This document shows positions 15,384-23,721 of a stretch of 64,000 nt of DNA, piece after piece; position 1 is the stretch's first letter; each line of letters begins with the position of its first letter. The position numbers and the translations under genes are program-made. The notes under the pieces were generated by a model that saw nothing but the letters and a program-made list of their open reading frames with translations, did no database searches and was not told the DNA's origin. Source of the DNA: Kribbella rubisoli (lineage in GTDB: Bacteria; Actinomycetota; Actinomycetes; Propionibacteriales; Kribbellaceae); NCBI RefSeq assembly GCF_004217145.1, contig NZ_SHKR01000016.1, forward strand, positions 402,756 to 466,755, read 5' to 3'.

Positions 15384-17619
15384 CCGGCTGGTTGACCGCT
15401 GTCTGGTCGGCTGCGGTCGTGAGGCCTGGCTGGAGGCGTCGTACGACTTCCAGGTGGTCGGCGGTCCAGAGCATGCGGATCGCGGTCGGCGTTGCCCGGC
15501 CATCCGCGTCGTACAGATCGCGGCGAACCGCCTCGAGTAGGCGGTGCTTCGTCTCGTGGTCGTATGCGAGCGGTTCGGGGATCCGGCCTTGTACCTCGAG
15601 GGCGGCGGCGAGGGTCGTGTACCAATCGAGCAGGCGGTCGGCCAACGCGAGCAGGGCCGACTGCGCGGCGGCTCGATCGTCGGACGGCGGCTGGCCGTCG
15701 GCGTACCGCCCCCACAACTCCAGTACGGCGTCGGCGGCCAGGCGGACCGCTACGACGCCGGTGACGAGCGCTGTCATCTCGCTGAGCGGGATCGGCTTCG
15801 GGCCGCGTTCGGCGAGGTAGGTGCGCCAGGCGTCGTCGAGTCGGCGTGCTGCTGCTGCGGCCCGGCGGCTGTCTTGTGGCGTGGTGGGACGGGAGCCTGG
15901 TACGCAGCAGGAGACGGCGTACCCGACGGCGCCGACGAGGTAGTTCACGCTGTCGACGTACGCCTCCGACAGTGCTTTGCCGACTGCCGCGGACGCGCCT
16001 CGTGGCCAGAACAACAGTCCGACGAGGACGCTGACCGCGCAGCCGAGTGCGATGTCCTCGATGCGGAACAGGATCAGCGACCAGCCTTCCGGCGCGGCGA
16101 TGTTGAACAGGATCACCAGCGTGACGGTGAACGCCGCCTGGCCGGCCGCGAACGAGACCGCCGCCGGGACGATGCCGGCGAACAGGACCGCGATCGGTAG
16201 CAGGATCCACAACGCGATTCTGTTCTCGCCGATGAGAGCCAGGAGGCCAGCTCCTAGGACGGAGCCGACGACTGTGCCGCCGATTGCGCGGTAGGCGTTC
16301 TGGCCGGTGTTGAGCGCGTTCGAGCGCAGTACGGACAGCGCTCCGAGGATGACCCAGAAGCCGTGCGCGACGCCGGTGAAGTTGGCGACGCCGACGGCGA
16401 TCGCGAGGCCGACGGCGCCGCGGATGCTGTTGTGCAGCCAGACCGAGTGCAGCTCGAGGTGTGCGGCGGCGCGTTCGGCGGCGCTGGCGAAGGGCGCTGT
16501 CAGCGACTTCGGCTCGCGGCCGAGCAGACGGTCCGTCCAGCCGCGCTGGTCCGCGACGCGAGCGGTCTCGACGTTCTGTCCGATCAGCAGTACGCCGAAC
16601 GCGAGCTCCTGCGCCCGGAAGGACACGTTCAGGGCGCCGAAGAAGCTGGCCATCCCGGTGTTTTGTGCTGCCGGCAGGCGGGCGACCGCGCCCTTCTCGA
16701 GGGCGGTGACGGCATCGCGGAGCACCGCTGTCGCGGCGGTCAGTTTGTCCGGTGCGAGGGTTGGGTCTTCGAGTATCTCGGCGCTGAGCTCGAGGACGGT
16801 CGCCGCGGCGAAGTGGACTGCTGACGAGTCCGGGTCGTCGGCGGTACTGCGGGCGGCGGCCGGGCCGGGTTCGTTGAGGATCGTCGTCAGCCAGGTGAGC
16901 TCGTCGACGAGGCGGACGAGGGCTCGGGAGCCGGTCGAGAGGCCGGTGGGTCGGTAGGGCGTCGCGGTGAACGTACGACGGAGCTCGTGGATGAGGGTGT
17001 TGGTCTGTTCGGTCCGCATTGTGCAGACCTCGACGGTGTCGCTGGCTTCGGCTCGCAGCTGCATCGCGGCGGCTCGGCATACTCGCGCCGCCGGCAGGCC
17101 GAGCGGGTCGACTGCGGGCCGGGGCCAGAGAAGCAGCACGGCAAAGACGGCCGCCAGACCTGCGATCGCGACACCGGCGAGTCGGTCCGGCAGCATCGAG
17201 ACCGGCGTCGGTGTTGCCACCGACAGAATGAACGCCAGCAGCAACGAAGTACTCGCGCCGGCCAGCACCGAGCTGACGACACCGGCGAACAGTACGGCGA
17301 AGGCCACGACGACCGTGCCGACGATCGCGGACCAGACGGACTGGCCGGCCACCGTACCGAGCGAGACCAGCACGAGCCACGCGATCGCGAGCTGAACCTG
17401 CGCCCGCAGGCGCTGAATGGTGCTCCCCGAGAAGTCGACGAGCAACAACATCGCAAACGCCCCGAACGCAGCAAACGTCGCGACGACGGGCTCCCGAAGT
17501 ACCTCCGCACAAAACGCGAACAACGCAGGCATAACCAACGCCGTCCGCCCCGCCCGCCGAGTAGCAGCCAGCCCACTGTCCCGGCGCCGCAACCAGCCCA
17601 CCACCCGCCCGACGCTCAT
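15373..17619 (-). CDS. FUSC family transporter (aromatic acid exporter-like)
   Basis: A 748-residue membrane protein with two bundles of five to six hydrophobic helices, at about residues 25-180 and 360-500, separated and followed by soluble helical regions. FGAFAMLLLVDFSG and the second repeat FWVILGALSVLRSNALNTGQNAYRAI... (start of the second bundle) are the FUSC hallmark, where a motif of the second bundle reads GTVVGSVLGA. Relatives export aromatic acids or fusaric acid. ATG 17619 follows a GGCGGGG site. It is not obviously in an operon; the convergent TetR is a neighbour, not a proven regulator. Confidence 0.85.
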   Translation of the reverse strand: MSVGRVVGWLRRRDSGLAATRRAGRTALVMPALFAFCAEVLREPVVATFAAFGAFAMLLLVDFSGSTIQRLRAQVQLAIAWLVLVSLGTVAGQSVWSAIVGTVVVAFAVLFAGVVSSVLAGASTSLLLAFILSVATPTPVSMLPDRLAGVAIAGLAAVFAVLLLWPRPAVDPLGLPAARVCRAAAMQLRAEASDTVEVCTMRTEQTNTLIHELRRTFTATPYRPTGLSTGSRALVRLVDELTWLTTILNEPGPAAARSTADDPDSSAVHFAAATVLELSAEILEDPTLAPDKLTAATAVLRDAVTALEKGAVARLPAAQNTGMASFFGALNVSFRAQELAFGVLLIGQNVETARVADQRGWTDRLLGREPKSLTAPFASAAERAAAHLELHSVWLHNSIRGAVGLAIAVGVANFTGVAHGFWVILGALSVLRSNALNTGQNAYRAIGGTVVGSVLGAGLLALIGENRIALWILLPIAVLFAGIVPAAVSFAAGQAAFTVTLVILFNIAAPEGWSLILFRIEDIALGCAVSVLVGLLFWPRGASAAVGKALSEAYVDSVNYLVGAVGYAVSCCVPGSRPTTPQDSRRAAAAARRLDDAWRTYLAERGPKPIPLSEMTALVTGVVAVRLAADAVLELWGRYADGQPPSDDRAAAQSALLALADRLLDWYTTLAAALEVQGRIPEPLAYDHETKHRLLEAVRRDLYDADGRATPTAIRMLWTADHLEVVRRLQPGLTTAADQTAVNQPATA

Positions 17620-17744
17620 CACCCCGCCAGTGTGCTCCACGCATCCGCCGAGGGTCACGCCGCGATCCACATCCGGCCGATGCCGGCCCCGGGTATGCTC
17701 ACACCCGTAGCGCTGCGCCGTAGCAGATCCGAAGGAGACACGCC

Positions 17745-18311
17745 GTGACCGCTGACATGGTTGCTCCGGCGTGGATGCACGTGCAGATCACTGCCGAGCA
17801 GTACGACTCGTGGTCCGCCGAGCAGTGTGCTGGGATCGAGATCGTGGACGGGATGGTCGTCGTGACCCCGAGCGCCTCCAAGCGCCACAATCGACTCGCG
17901 CGCATCCTCGCGAACGCGCTGGACCTCGCGGCGGGTCCGGAGTGGAATGCCGACACGGATTTCGATGTCCGATTGCAGGACCTGCCACTGACGAATCGCC
18001 GCCCGGACGTGGTGGTCTATCGGGCAGACACGATTGATGTCTCCCCCACTCGGCCCGAGCACGTGCTCCTCATCGTCGAGGTCGTGTCTCCGGGATCGGA
18101 GACGACTGACCGGGTCGTGAAGGTGGACCAGTACGCGAAGGCCGGGATCGCGTTCTACTGGCGAGTCGAGCAAGCAGCCACCGGGATCCCGCTGGTGTAC
18201 ACCTACGTGCTGGACCCGGCCACCCGCGCCTACCGGGACGCGGAGGTCTTCACCGGAGGGATCAAGGCCATCGCACCCTTCCCGGTCACGGTGGATCTCG
18301 GCACGCTCTGA
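17745..18311 (+). CDS. Uma2 family (DUF820) putative endonuclease
   Basis: A 188-residue protein of the PD-(D/E)xK-like Uma2 family, abundant in actinobacteria and cyanobacteria and of unknown role. The core is visible: RRPDVVVY (Asp about residue 87), LLIVEVVSPGSETTD (Glu about 108), the lysine region KVDQYAKAGIAFYWRV. GTG 17745 follows GAAGGAGA at a canonical distance. It stands alone between the FUSC gene and the lnt-fxsA operon. Whether it cuts DNA is untested for this family to my knowledge. Confidence 0.87.
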   Translation: MTADMVAPAWMHVQITAEQYDSWSAEQCAGIEIVDGMVVVTPSASKRHNRLARILANALDLAAGPEWNADTDFDVRLQDLPLTNRRPDVVVYRADTIDVSPTRPEHVLLIVEVVSPGSETTDRVVKVDQYAKAGIAFYWRVEQAATGIPLVYTYVLDPATRAYRDAEVFTGGIKAIAPFPVTVDLGTL

Positions 18312-18354
18312 CCGGGCAGCCGTCCGGCCGCAGCCGCCTGCCTAGCGCGCGGGG

Positions 18355-18843
18355 TTACTTGTTGTCCGGGTCGATGACTTCGCCCTGGATTACGTCATCG
18401 GAGGAGGACGGGCGGGGTGAGGTGGGACCGCCGCCGGCGCCGGGGATGAAGCCGCCCAGGCCCGCAGTACCTAGTTGTGTGTTCAGACGACGGGTGAAGA
18501 ACGACGACATGGCCCGGCGAGCGAGTGGTCGGGTGAACGGTAGGACGAAGAAGAAGCCGAAGATGTCGGTGACGAAACCGGGAGTCAGCAACAGGGTGCC
18601 GCCGACGAGGACCAACGCGGCGTCGGAGAGTTCGCGGCCGGGCATCTTGCCGGTCTGGAAGGCGGACTGGAGGGCGTTCCAGGCGCGCTTGCCCTCACGT
18701 TTGATGATCCAGGCTCCGAGTGCGCTCTCGACGAGCAGCAGGGCGACCGTCGGCCAGCCGCCGATGACCTGGCCGATCTGGATGATCACGTAGATCTCCA
18801 GGATCGGCACCACCAACAGCGCCAGCGCGATGAACCACGGCAT
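18355..18843 (-). CDS. fxsA: FxsA family membrane protein
   Basis: A 162-residue protein with two short hydrophobic segments at the N-terminus (residues 4-40), the conserved GAWIIKREGKRAWN loop and a third region TLLLTPGFVTDIFGFFFVLPF, which is the FxsA signature. In E. coli overproduction of FxsA relieves phage T7 exclusion; its normal role is unknown. The C-terminal tail is polar and glycine-rich. It follows lnt by 65 bp on the same strand, an arrangement common in actinobacteria. Confidence 0.92.
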   Translation of the reverse strand: MPWFIALALLVVPILEIYVIIQIGQVIGGWPTVALLLVESALGAWIIKREGKRAWNALQSAFQTGKMPGRELSDAALVLVGGTLLLTPGFVTDIFGFFFVLPFTRPLARRAMSSFFTRRLNTQLGTAGLGGFIPGAGGGPTSPRPSSSDDVIQGEVIDPDNK

Positions 18844-18908
18844 GTTCTACCCCTTCGAGCGACTCGCCAAGAGCACGGCCAAGAGCACAGTCACCCCAGT
18901 GTTACAGG

Positions 18909-20480
18909 TCAGGCCGGGACCTTCTCGCGAGTCCGGGTGGAATCAGGGGCCGGTGGGGGTTCCGGGTCGTCACCACGCCGACGACGCCGAGCGATCAGGC
19001 CGAGGACCAGACCGACCAAACCGAGCCCGGTGAGGATCCACTCGGGCCAGCTGCCCAAAGTCGTCGCCAACGTGTGCCCGTCGCGTACCGGCACAGTCGC
19101 GACGTACACGTCCGACACAAACTGTCCCGACTTGTGCTCCACGGTCCCGTCCGGACGGATCACCCCGGAGATGCCGCTCGTGGAGGCGATCAGCACGGTC
19201 CGCCCGGTCTCGATCGCGCGCATCCGTGTGATCGCGAACTGCTGCTCGGGCTGACCGGTCCCGCCGTACGTCGCGTTGTTGGTCTGCACGATCAGGACCT
19301 GCGCGCCGCCCTTCACCACATCCTGGATGACGTTGTCGTACGCAAGCTCGAAGCAGATCACATCGCCATACGTGACCCCGTTGATCGGCATCACGCCGGG
19401 ACCGACGCCCGGCACGGTCTGCGCGCCGATCATCTCCAGCCGCTTGATGTACGGCAGCAGCTGGTTGCGGAACGGGATGTACTCACCGAAGGGCACCGGG
19501 TGCCGCTTCGCGTACCGCTGCCCCGGCCCGGTGACCGGATCCCACACGATGCCCGTCGTCTGCCGCTCGTTCGGACCGGGACCTTCGGTGACGGCGCCGA
19601 CGAGGATCGGTACGCCGACCGCGCGCACCGCCTCCTCGATGTCGGCCCGGGTCTCGTCGTCCTTGTACGGGTCGATGTCGGTCGAGTTCTCCGGCCAGAT
19701 CACGAGGTCCGGCTTCATCTCCGTACCGGCCTGGACCCGCTTCTCCAGGTCGAGCGTCGCGTTCATGTGGTTCTTGGTGACCGTACGAGCGCGCCCCAGG
19801 AACTCCAAGCCCTTGCCGGGGACGTTGCCCTGCACCATCGCGGCCTTCACGGTCTTGCCGTCGCCCTGGATCGACAGGTGGATCAACGAGCTGCCGAACA
19901 CGATCGCCAGACCGGCGACAAGCGCCACAGCCCGCAAGCGCAGTCCGCCGGCCCGGCGGAGTACGGCGTACACGAGGACGCCGACGAATGCGACGACGAA
20001 GCTCAGCCCGGGGATGCCGACGTACGCCGCCAGCTTGCCCAGCGACGCATCGGAGAAGGCCCACGCGAGCCGCCCCCACGGGAACCCGCCGAACGGCACC
20101 GACGCGGTCGCGAACTCGGTCGCCACCCACAGCGCCGGGATCCACACCATCCACAGCTTCAGCTTCAGCACCTGGGTCGCGAACAGCCCGAAGACCGCAT
20201 AGAACAGCCCCTCGAGCACGGCGAGCGCGATCGCCGCGTCGCCGCCGATGATACTCAGCCAGGGCACCAGGACCGCGTAGTACGCGATGCCGAACCCGGC
20301 GCCGACGAGGAAGCCGGCCTTCATCGAGATCCCGTCCAGCGCGGCCAGCAGCAGCGGTACGGCGACGATCGTCAGCCAAGGGTGGTCATGCGGTTCGAAC
20401 GCGAAGCCGAGCAGTGCGCCGGCGGCGACTGCCACCACCACTCTCGGCAGGACCCGCCCCAGAGCCTTCAATCGGTCCAC
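18909..20480 (-). CDS. lnt: Apolipoprotein N-acyltransferase
   Basis: A 523-residue membrane enzyme that N-acylates the modified cysteine of lipoproteins. Six to seven helices in residues 10-200 precede an extracytoplasmic nitrilase domain (about 215-470) with the catalytic Glu in WPENSTDI, Lys in AKRHPVPFGEY and Cys in GDVICFELAYDN, then a final helix and basic tail. GTG 20480 fits (GGGG upstream, helix begins promptly); GTG 20525 is the alternative. Many actinobacteria have a Ppm1 mannosyltransferase gene next to or fused with lnt; none is here. Confidence 0.93.
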   Translation of the reverse strand: MDRLKALGRVLPRVVVAVAAGALLGFAFEPHDHPWLTIVAVPLLLAALDGISMKAGFLVGAGFGIAYYAVLVPWLSIIGGDAAIALAVLEGLFYAVFGLFATQVLKLKLWMVWIPALWVATEFATASVPFGGFPWGRLAWAFSDASLGKLAAYVGIPGLSFVVAFVGVLVYAVLRRAGGLRLRAVALVAGLAIVFGSSLIHLSIQGDGKTVKAAMVQGNVPGKGLEFLGRARTVTKNHMNATLDLEKRVQAGTEMKPDLVIWPENSTDIDPYKDDETRADIEEAVRAVGVPILVGAVTEGPGPNERQTTGIVWDPVTGPGQRYAKRHPVPFGEYIPFRNQLLPYIKRLEMIGAQTVPGVGPGVMPINGVTYGDVICFELAYDNVIQDVVKGGAQVLIVQTNNATYGGTGQPEQQFAITRMRAIETGRTVLIASTSGISGVIRPDGTVEHKSGQFVSDVYVATVPVRDGHTLATTLGSWPEWILTGLGLVGLVLGLIARRRRRGDDPEPPPAPDSTRTREKVPA

Positions 20481-21022
20481 GCCGTACCCCTTGTCCTCAC
20501 TTACCGACCCGCGCGCCGGTCGCACGACCGTACAACGTCCCGGACACGCAAATGTATCCGGTCAGTAGCCAATGGGCGGCGATCGCGGAAAGTGAAGAAG
20601 TCGTCACGTTCAGGAAGGTGGATAGAGGAAAGAGGCTCAGCGTGCCTTCGGACCAACCGCCGATGCGCTGGCTGCGAACCGTCCGGCTGTTGTCTACTGG
20701 CCGCCGAGCCTCTTCCACCTCTGCCCCGCGGGGGGCTAACCACCGGCAATCTCAGCCCCCGTCGACTCAAGCCTGGCTCTGACCTGGTCAGCGTCGCGGG
20801 ATCATCGGTGGCCGAACTTCTTGTGACCGTTGAACAAACGGGATATGACGACTCCCAAAACGATGCTCGCTGGCGGCGACGGTGTCAACCTCTCCCCCGG
20901 CTCCTTGAGCCCGTTGTAACACTATCGCCTGCCCCGCAAGGAAAAACGAGGATCCCTCATCCGGGTCACGTTACAGAGCGGTCTCGGCACTCCACGTGTT
21001 CGTTACCCAGGGCAACCAATCG
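20481..21022. other. Gene-free region between kal and lnt
   Basis: About 540 bp without a believable protein gene. Short open frames on both strands (for example 20501-20770 minus and 20642-20779 plus) lack family resemblance. The segment contains the structured-RNA candidate at 20616-20760, a small GGCTC-CTT-GAGCC hairpin at 20899-20911 that could end the kal operon, and a possible minus-strand promoter (TTGACA complement at 20883-20888 with CATCGT 17 bp on). The latter would transcribe the hairpins toward lnt. Confidence 0.6.
20616..20760 (-). ncRNA. Candidate structured RNA or lnt leader (strand uncertain)
   Basis: A long-range stem pairs AGGTGGA (20616-20622) with TCCACCT (20714-20720), then after an eight-base bulge AGAGGCTC (20631-20638) with GAGCCTCT (20706-20713), then GCG with CGC beyond one mismatch. 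It closes a roughly 60-base multibranch interior containing CCTTCGG. A second perfect stem, GGGGGCT (20731-20737) with AGCCCCC (20754-20760), follows. I do not recognise cobalamin, TPP, lysine, ydaO, RNase P, tmRNA or SRP signatures. Minus strand is preferred because a promoter-like TTGACA and lnt are oriented that way. Confidence 0.4.
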
Positions 21023-21412
21023 TCACCCAACCGGTACGACGACCGTTCCCTTTGCGCGCGTGATCACAAGCGGTTCGTCCAGTACTTCGGCGGCCGACTC
21101 GGACTTGTCCGGGCGGCCGCGGCAGACGACGTACGCGCTGAACTCGAGGTCGCGGCTGCGGTTGCCGACCCGCGTGATCGTTGCCTTCACCTCCACAACG
21201 TCGCCGGCCCGCAGCGGCTGCAGGAACTGCACATCGGAGTACGACGCGAACAGGCCCTCGTCGCCGTCGGACTGGATGCACACCTCGGTCGCGACGTCAC
21301 CGAACAGTGCCAGCACGTACGCGCCGTCGACCAGGTTCCCGGCGTAGTGGGCGTGGCTGTAGGGGACGTACCGCCGATGCGTGGCGGTCAGCCCGATGGT
21401 TGCCTTCGACAC
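21023..21412 (-). CDS. kal: 3-aminobutyryl-CoA ammonia-lyase (hotdog fold)
   Basis: A 129-residue hotdog-fold protein. In lysine fermentation Kal removes ammonia from L-3-aminobutyryl-CoA to give crotonyl-CoA. The core strings RYVPYSHAHYAGNLVDGAY and DGDEGLFASYSDVQFLQPL, followed by GDVVEVKATI, fit this thioesterase-like family. Function is assigned mainly from its position directly after kamE: GTG 21412 abuts the kamE stop with AAGAGGAG upstream. It is the last gene of the operon. Product crotonyl-CoA would enter butyrate or beta-oxidation-type metabolism. Confidence 0.85.
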   Translation of the reverse strand: MSKATIGLTATHRRYVPYSHAHYAGNLVDGAYVLALFGDVATEVCIQSDGDEGLFASYSDVQFLQPLRAGDVVEVKATITRVGNRSRDLEFSAYVVCRGRPDKSESAAEVLDEPLVITRAKGTVVVPVG

Positions 21413-22165
21413 CTATGCGCTCCTCTTCGCTGGGACCTTCTTCGTCACCAGGGCATCGACCAGGTAGCTGGCCACCTCGCCCGGCGTCGTACCGCGGCCG
21501 AACACCCGGTCCACCCCGAGCTCGGCCGCCATCTGCTCGGTGAAACGGGGGCCGCCAGCAACTAATACGGGCCGGGCGTCCTCGGCGTACGCCTCCCGGA
21601 AGGCGGCGGACATCTCCTTGGTGTTGAGCACGTGCGCCTCGCGCTGCGTCACCACCTGGGAGACGAGGATCGCGTCGGCCTTGTCGGCCTTCGCGCGGCG
21701 TACCAGCTCGGGTACGGCGACCTGCGCGCCGAGGTTCACGACCTTCAGCTCGCGGTAGTACTCCAGGCCCTTCTCGCCGGCGAACCCCTTGATGTTGAGG
21801 ATCGCGTCGATACCGACCGTGTGCGCGTCGGTACCGATGCAGGCGCCGACCACCGTCAGCCGGCGGCGCAGGCCCTTGCGGATCGCGAGGTTGACCTCCT
21901 TCGGCGACAGCAGCGGGTAGTCGCGCTCGATCACCTCGACCTTGGAGGTGTCGACCAGGTGGTTCACCGGACCGTAGACGACGAAGAACGTGAAGTCGTC
22001 GCCGATCGGCTTCGAGTGCACGACCAGCGCGGGATCCATGCCCATCTTGTTGGCCAGTTGCACCGCGGCGCCCTCGGCCCGCTTGTCGTGCGGGACCGGC
22101 AGCGTGAACGACAGCTGCACCATCCCGTCACCGGTGGTGTCGCCGTACGGCTGGATGATGCTCAT
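21413..22165 (-). CDS. kamE: Beta-lysine 5,6-aminomutase, small (B12-binding) subunit
   Basis: A 250-residue subunit of the adenosylcobalamin- and PLP-dependent enzyme that moves the terminal amino group of beta-lysine (or D-lysine) from C6 to C5. The base-off cobalamin motif D-x-H-x-x-G is seen in GTDAHTVGIDAI (about residue 131), and the lysine of AILNIKGFAG is where the family forms the PLP aldimine. Late VLVAGGPRFTEQMAAELG and FGRGTTPGEVA complete the Rossmann domain. ATG 22165 overlaps the kamD stop (ATGA at 22162-22165), consistent with stoichiometric expression. Confidence 0.95.
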   Translation of the reverse strand: MSIIQPYGDTTGDGMVQLSFTLPVPHDKRAEGAAVQLANKMGMDPALVVHSKPIGDDFTFFVVYGPVNHLVDTSKVEVIERDYPLLSPKEVNLAIRKGLRRRLTVVGACIGTDAHTVGIDAILNIKGFAGEKGLEYYRELKVVNLGAQVAVPELVRRAKADKADAILVSQVVTQREAHVLNTKEMSAAFREAYAEDARPVLVAGGPRFTEQMAAELGVDRVFGRGTTPGEVASYLVDALVTKKVPAKRSA

Positions 22166-23721
22166 CGGGTGCCCTCCTCGAGCAACTCGATCGCCGGGTT
22201 GTAGTACTCCGGCGACTTCCGCGCGACCCCGTCCAGTCCACGACCGGCGTCCTGCGGACGCTTCATCAGTCCGAACGTGCCGTCGCCGATCGCGTTGAGC
22301 AGACCGTCGTCGACGATCTCCTCCAGCAGCTCCACCGACTCTCCCAGCACCTGCCGCGCTCGCTGGGCGATGAACCCGTTCGGCTCCGGCCGGAAGTCCT
22401 CGTGAAGGTTGCCTGCGGCACCCAACACGTAGCGGACGTTCTGCAGCGCCAGGTCGCGGTCGGAGATCCACGGCGTCACGACGGCCTCGGTCATCATCCC
22501 GACCAGCAGAATGCCCTGCCCGGTCATCGCGCCGACCAGGTTGAAGAACCCGTCCAGCAGGTACCCGCGGAACACGTCGCCGGTCATGTGCCGGGTCGGC
22601 GGCATCCACTTCAGCGGCGCGTTCGGGAACAGCTGCCGGGCCAGCATCGCGTGCGCCAGCTCCATCCGGAACGAGTCCGGCAGATCCGGGTTGATCTCGA
22701 ACGCGTGCCCGAGACCGAGCTGCCAGTCCTCGAGGCCGGCCTCCTTGGCGAAGTACTCGTTCAGGAGCTGCGAGACCGTCACCGTGTGCGCCGCCTCGAC
22801 GGCGTCGGCCGTGGTCAGGTAGTTGTCCTCGCCGGTGTTGATGATGATCCCGGCGCGGGCGTGGATCTGCCGGCTGAACCGCTGGTCGACGAACGTCCGG
22901 ATCGGGTTGATATCGCGGAAGAGGATCCCGTACATCGAATCGTTCAGCATCATGTCGAGCCGCTCGAGCCCGGCCAGCGTCGCGATCTCCGGCATGCACA
23001 GCCCGGACGCGTAGTTGGTCAGCCGGACGTAGCGCCCGAGCTCCTTCGATGTCTCGTCCAGGGCGGCGCGCATCAGGCGGAAGTTCTCCTGCGTCGCGTA
23101 CGTGCCGGCGAAGCCTTCCCGGGTCGCGCCCTCCGGCACATAGTCGAGCAGCGACTGCCCGGTCGACCGGATCACCGCGATGATGTCGGCGCCCTCCCGC
23201 GCGGCCGCCTGCGCCTGCGGGATGTCCTCGTAGATGTCGCCGGTGGCAACGATCAGGTAGATCCACGGCCGCTGCTTCGGGTCGCCGTGACGCTTGATCA
23301 GCCGGTCCCGCTCCCGCCGCCGGCCGTCGATCCGCTTCATCCCGGCGGCCGCCATCTTCCGGGCTGCGGTCCGAGCGCGTACGGCGTCGCGTCCCTCGGG
23401 CATCCGGAACGTTACCGAGCCGGAGGCCGCCTTCTGCGCCAGGACGGTCAGGTCCTCGGCCTCACCACGGATCAGCGCGTCCCACACCGGCAACGCGAGC
23501 CCGTGCTCGAGCCCGACGTCGGCGCGGACGGTGTCGGCCAGTCGGTTCACCCACGGGATGCCCTCGGTGTCCGCACCGGTCAGCCCGGCAAGCCGCAGTA
23601 CCGCTCGCTCAACAGACACCGTGGTGTGCTGCTGGGCCAGGTTGACGATCGGCTTCCCAGCCTTGCGGGCCAGACTGCGCGCCTTCCGGACGGTAACCGG
23701 ATCAAGGTCGAGCTTCTTCAC
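22162..23721 (-). CDS. kamD: Beta-lysine 5,6-aminomutase, large subunit
   Basis: A 519-residue TIM-barrel subunit carrying the radical chemistry of 5,6-aminomutase. The protein is full length, with conserved stretches such as YLIVATGDIYEDIPQAQAAA, STGQSLLDYVPEGATREG, RLTNYASGLCMPEIA and GIIINTGEDNYLTTADAVEA. It begins with ATG 23721, overlapping the amidohydrolase stop by four bases, and is coupled to kamE. The two subunits need adenosylcobalamin reactivation; no reactivase (kamBC-like) gene lies in this window and no cobalamin riboswitch is seen upstream. Confidence 0.95.
   Translation of the reverse strand: MKKLDLDPVTVRKARSLARKAGKPIVNLAQQHTTVSVERAVLRLAGLTGADTEGIPWVNRLADTVRADVGLEHGLALPVWDALIRGEAEDLTVLAQKAASGSVTFRMPEGRDAVRARTAARKMAAAGMKRIDGRRRERDRLIKRHGDPKQRPWIYLIVATGDIYEDIPQAQAAAREGADIIAVIRSTGQSLLDYVPEGATREGFAGTYATQENFRLMRAALDETSKELGRYVRLTNYASGLCMPEIATLAGLERLDMMLNDSMYGILFRDINPIRTFVDQRFSRQIHARAGIIINTGEDNYLTTADAVEAAHTVTVSQLLNEYFAKEAGLEDWQLGLGHAFEINPDLPDSFRMELAHAMLARQLFPNAPLKWMPPTRHMTGDVFRGYLLDGFFNLVGAMTGQGILLVGMMTEAVVTPWISDRDLALQNVRYVLGAAGNLHEDFRPEPNGFIAQRARQVLGESVELLEEIVDDGLLNAIGDGTFGLMKRPQDAGRGLDGVARKSPEYYNPAIELLEEGTR

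Noticed and set aside
20731..20760. CTGAGA (minus strand) as a TPP riboswitch core
   Set aside because: The flanking GGGGTGC and the ACCTGAT...AATGCC half of the THI box are missing, and no thiamine gene is near.
20501..20770. Minus-strand 89-codon open frame
   Set aside because: It overlaps the stem structure, has Arg/Gly-rich composition typical of a chance high-GC frame, and no family resemblance.
20642..20779. Plus-strand 45-codon frame with an AGGAAAGAGG site before GTG 20642
   Set aside because: The apparent ribosome site is one arm of the long stem (20631-20638), the peptide looks random and nothing follows it on that strand.
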